The position numbers and the translations under genes were made by a program. A DNA stretch of 64,000 nucleotides from JBHHUI01 sp965248775 (GTDB lineage Bacteria > Chloroflexota > Anaerolineae > Anaerolineales > JBHHUI01), in assembly GCA_965248775.1 (NCBI GenBank), contig OZ252150.1, positions 1 to 64,000 of the forward strand, read 5' to 3'. Each line of letters opens with the position of its first letter. Position 1 is the first letter of the stretch. Under the pieces are notes generated by a model. That model was not told the origin of the DNA, made no database searches, and was given only the letters and a program-made list of their open reading frames with translations. Below are positions 62,855 to 64,000 of this stretch, in pieces.

Positions 62855-64000
62855 CTACCGTTCTCGAATAGCGATGTTACCTATCCCCAGATCGAGGTTA
62901 AGTTCAACCCGATTCATCGCAGATGCATAGCCAGGTGATATATAAGTATCATTGCTTTGGCTGTAGTTGGATGGGACGGAGAGGCCGGCAATGCCACGAT
63001 CTACCCGTGCCTTGACAGCCATTCCTTCGGCGACATGGATGACGATCTCGCCAACGCCGCCGTCGACGCGAAGCTGGATCTCACCTTCATTCGGCAAAGA
63101 AACATCGGTCTGCCCGACGCCACCTTCGATGCGTCCTTCATATTCTCCGTCGGGAAGATTGACAATGGCTTGCCCGAAACCGATTTCCACGTCAAGCTCG
63201 CTGACGGTTAATTTTGTCAAATCCAGGTTCGATTGGCCGGCGCCCAGCGTGATGTCCAAAACCAGGGGAACCTCGTCATTGAGCACTAGATCCCAGGTGT
63301 AGTCATTATTGTTCAAATCGATGATGAAGGGCAGACTCCCTGATAAGTGGCTTTTCAATTCATAGTACGCTGTCCCATCATCGATTTCAAAATCTTGGGT
63401 GATTGAATCATTCCCCCCCGCGAAAACGCTGCCTTCGATTAAATTGTTGGAATCGGAAAGCCCTTCCAAATATAGAGCGCCGACCGAAGCGTTAATCCGA
63501 ACATCGGCTTCGGTCGCGCCATCCAGCGGCTGTTCGATCGCTTCGCTCACTAGCAGTGTGCCGAGAGTAACCCTGTCCAAGCCTGTGGGCCCGCCGGAGA
63601 ACCATATCCCGGCGGCCAGAATGCTCAAGGCTGCAAGGACCCCGAAGCTCGAAAGCAAAATCGTTTTACGCCCGACGAGGATTTCAAGACCGATGGCAAT
63701 GATGAGGACAGGCCACAGGCGCAGGATTGACATCCAGGAATTCCATAGCGGCAGGCCAAGATTTGGAAGCAAGAAAACCAAGCCCAACCCGATGGAGAAA
63801 ACGGGGCCAACGATGCGCTGTGTGCGGATGAGGTCGGAAATTCCGATGAGAATCAAGAGCAGCGGCCATAGTTGCAAAAGGGTGCTCCAAATATTCGTTC
63901 CCAATAGGCCCAGGTTTTGGAAAAGAAAGACCAAGCCGACGGCGATCAGGATAAAGGGCCAAAGTAAGCCTTGCTTTCGATCAATTTTTGTGTTTGTCAT
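62855..64000 (-). CDS. LiaI/LiaF-like membrane protein with toastrack-type domain
   Basis: ATG 64000 lies at the window edge, and the 381 residues appear complete. The N-terminal third has two LiaI/DUF5668-type hairpins (GLLWPFILIAVGLVFLFQNL and VFLLPNLGLPLWNSW) plus further helices to about residue 130. The remainder is a repetitive beta region (GAGQSNLDLTKL, GFGQAIVNLPDG, GVGQTDVSLPN, GVGEIVIHV) of the LiaF/DUF4097 toastrack type facing outside. The family acts in envelope-stress sensing. The regulator is out of the window. Confidence 0.85.
   Translation of the reverse strand: MTNTKIDRKQGLLWPFILIAVGLVFLFQNLGLLGTNIWSTLLQLWPLLLILIGISDLIRTQRIVGPVFSIGLGLVFLLPNLGLPLWNSWMSILRLWPVLIIAIGLEILVGRKTILLSSFGVLAALSILAAGIWFSGGPTGLDRVTLGTLLVSEAIEQPLDGATEADVRINASVGALYLEGLSDSNNLIEGSVFAGGNDSITQDFEIDDGTAYYELKSHLSGSLPFIIDLNNNDYTWDLVLNDEVPLVLDITLGAGQSNLDLTKLTVSELDVEIGFGQAIVNLPDGEYEGRIEGGVGQTDVSLPNEGEIQLRVDGGVGEIVIHVAEGMAVKARVDRGIAGLSVPSNYSQSNDTYISPGYASAMNRVELNLDLGIGNIAIRER

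Overview
The window looks like a piece of a Chloroflexota-type (or similar large soil or sludge bacterium) chromosome. This is inferred from style: a membrane Ser/Thr kinase with about 15 TPRs, a CRTAC1/ASPIC FG-GAP pair, a SNF2-SWIM pair, Tat lipoproteins and many GTG/TTG starts. There is no rRNA or tRNA to confirm it. The DNA is heavily loaded with mobile elements and much of it is decaying.

Left part (1-15.7 kb): the tail of one beta-sandwich membrane protein and a complete paralogue with an N-terminal HhH domain; an ABC exporter; the kinase-TPR protein; then a leftward run tex, SNF2 helicase, SWIM-finger protein. tex carries an in-frame TAG at codon 49. A DUF4160-DUF2442 pair follows.

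Mobile junk zone (15.7-20 kb): the 3' half of a group II intron (maturase, HNH, RNA domains V and VI), cleanly interrupted by a DDE insertion sequence with a 5-bp target duplication; a second, broken DUF4160-DUF2442 pair; and the C-terminal half of a Tn3-family transposase ending at a 40-bp terminal inverted repeat.

Catabolic island (20-54.7 kb): the segment between two outward-lying Tn3-family ends (19920-19959 and 54700-54739) holds an M24 peptidase and a divergent alpha/beta hydrolase, a decayed IS, two FG-GAP/ASPIC proteins, and then two divergent gene runs around one control region at 40.7-41.1 kb. Leftward run: three tandem amidohydrolases, two tandem C45 Ntn acyltransferase/hydrolases, and the binding protein and two permeases of a Dpp/Opp transporter. 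Rightward run: a GntR/FCD regulator, an RraA-like protein, the two ATPases of the same kind of transporter, a ThDP enzyme, hydroxypyruvate isomerase (hyi) and tartronate-semialdehyde reductase (glxR). An MFS carrier lies beyond. I infer import of a peptide- or amide-like compound, hydrolysis, and entry of C2/C3 products into the glycerate route. hyi is broken by an insertion sequence and glxR by a frameshift.

Right part (54.7-64 kb): a resolvase tail, an IS1182 element sitting in a FecR-type lipoprotein gene, a TPR membrane protein and a small protein that share an N-terminal IGKN motif, IS30 and IS3 elements, and a LiaI/LiaF-like membrane protein.

Across the window there is a family of very short palindromes, CCCAGT-N(4-18)-ACTGGG. 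They cluster in intergenic DNA, and two copies sit as 25-26 bp frame-breaking insertions inside transposase genes. I regard this as the most novel signal.
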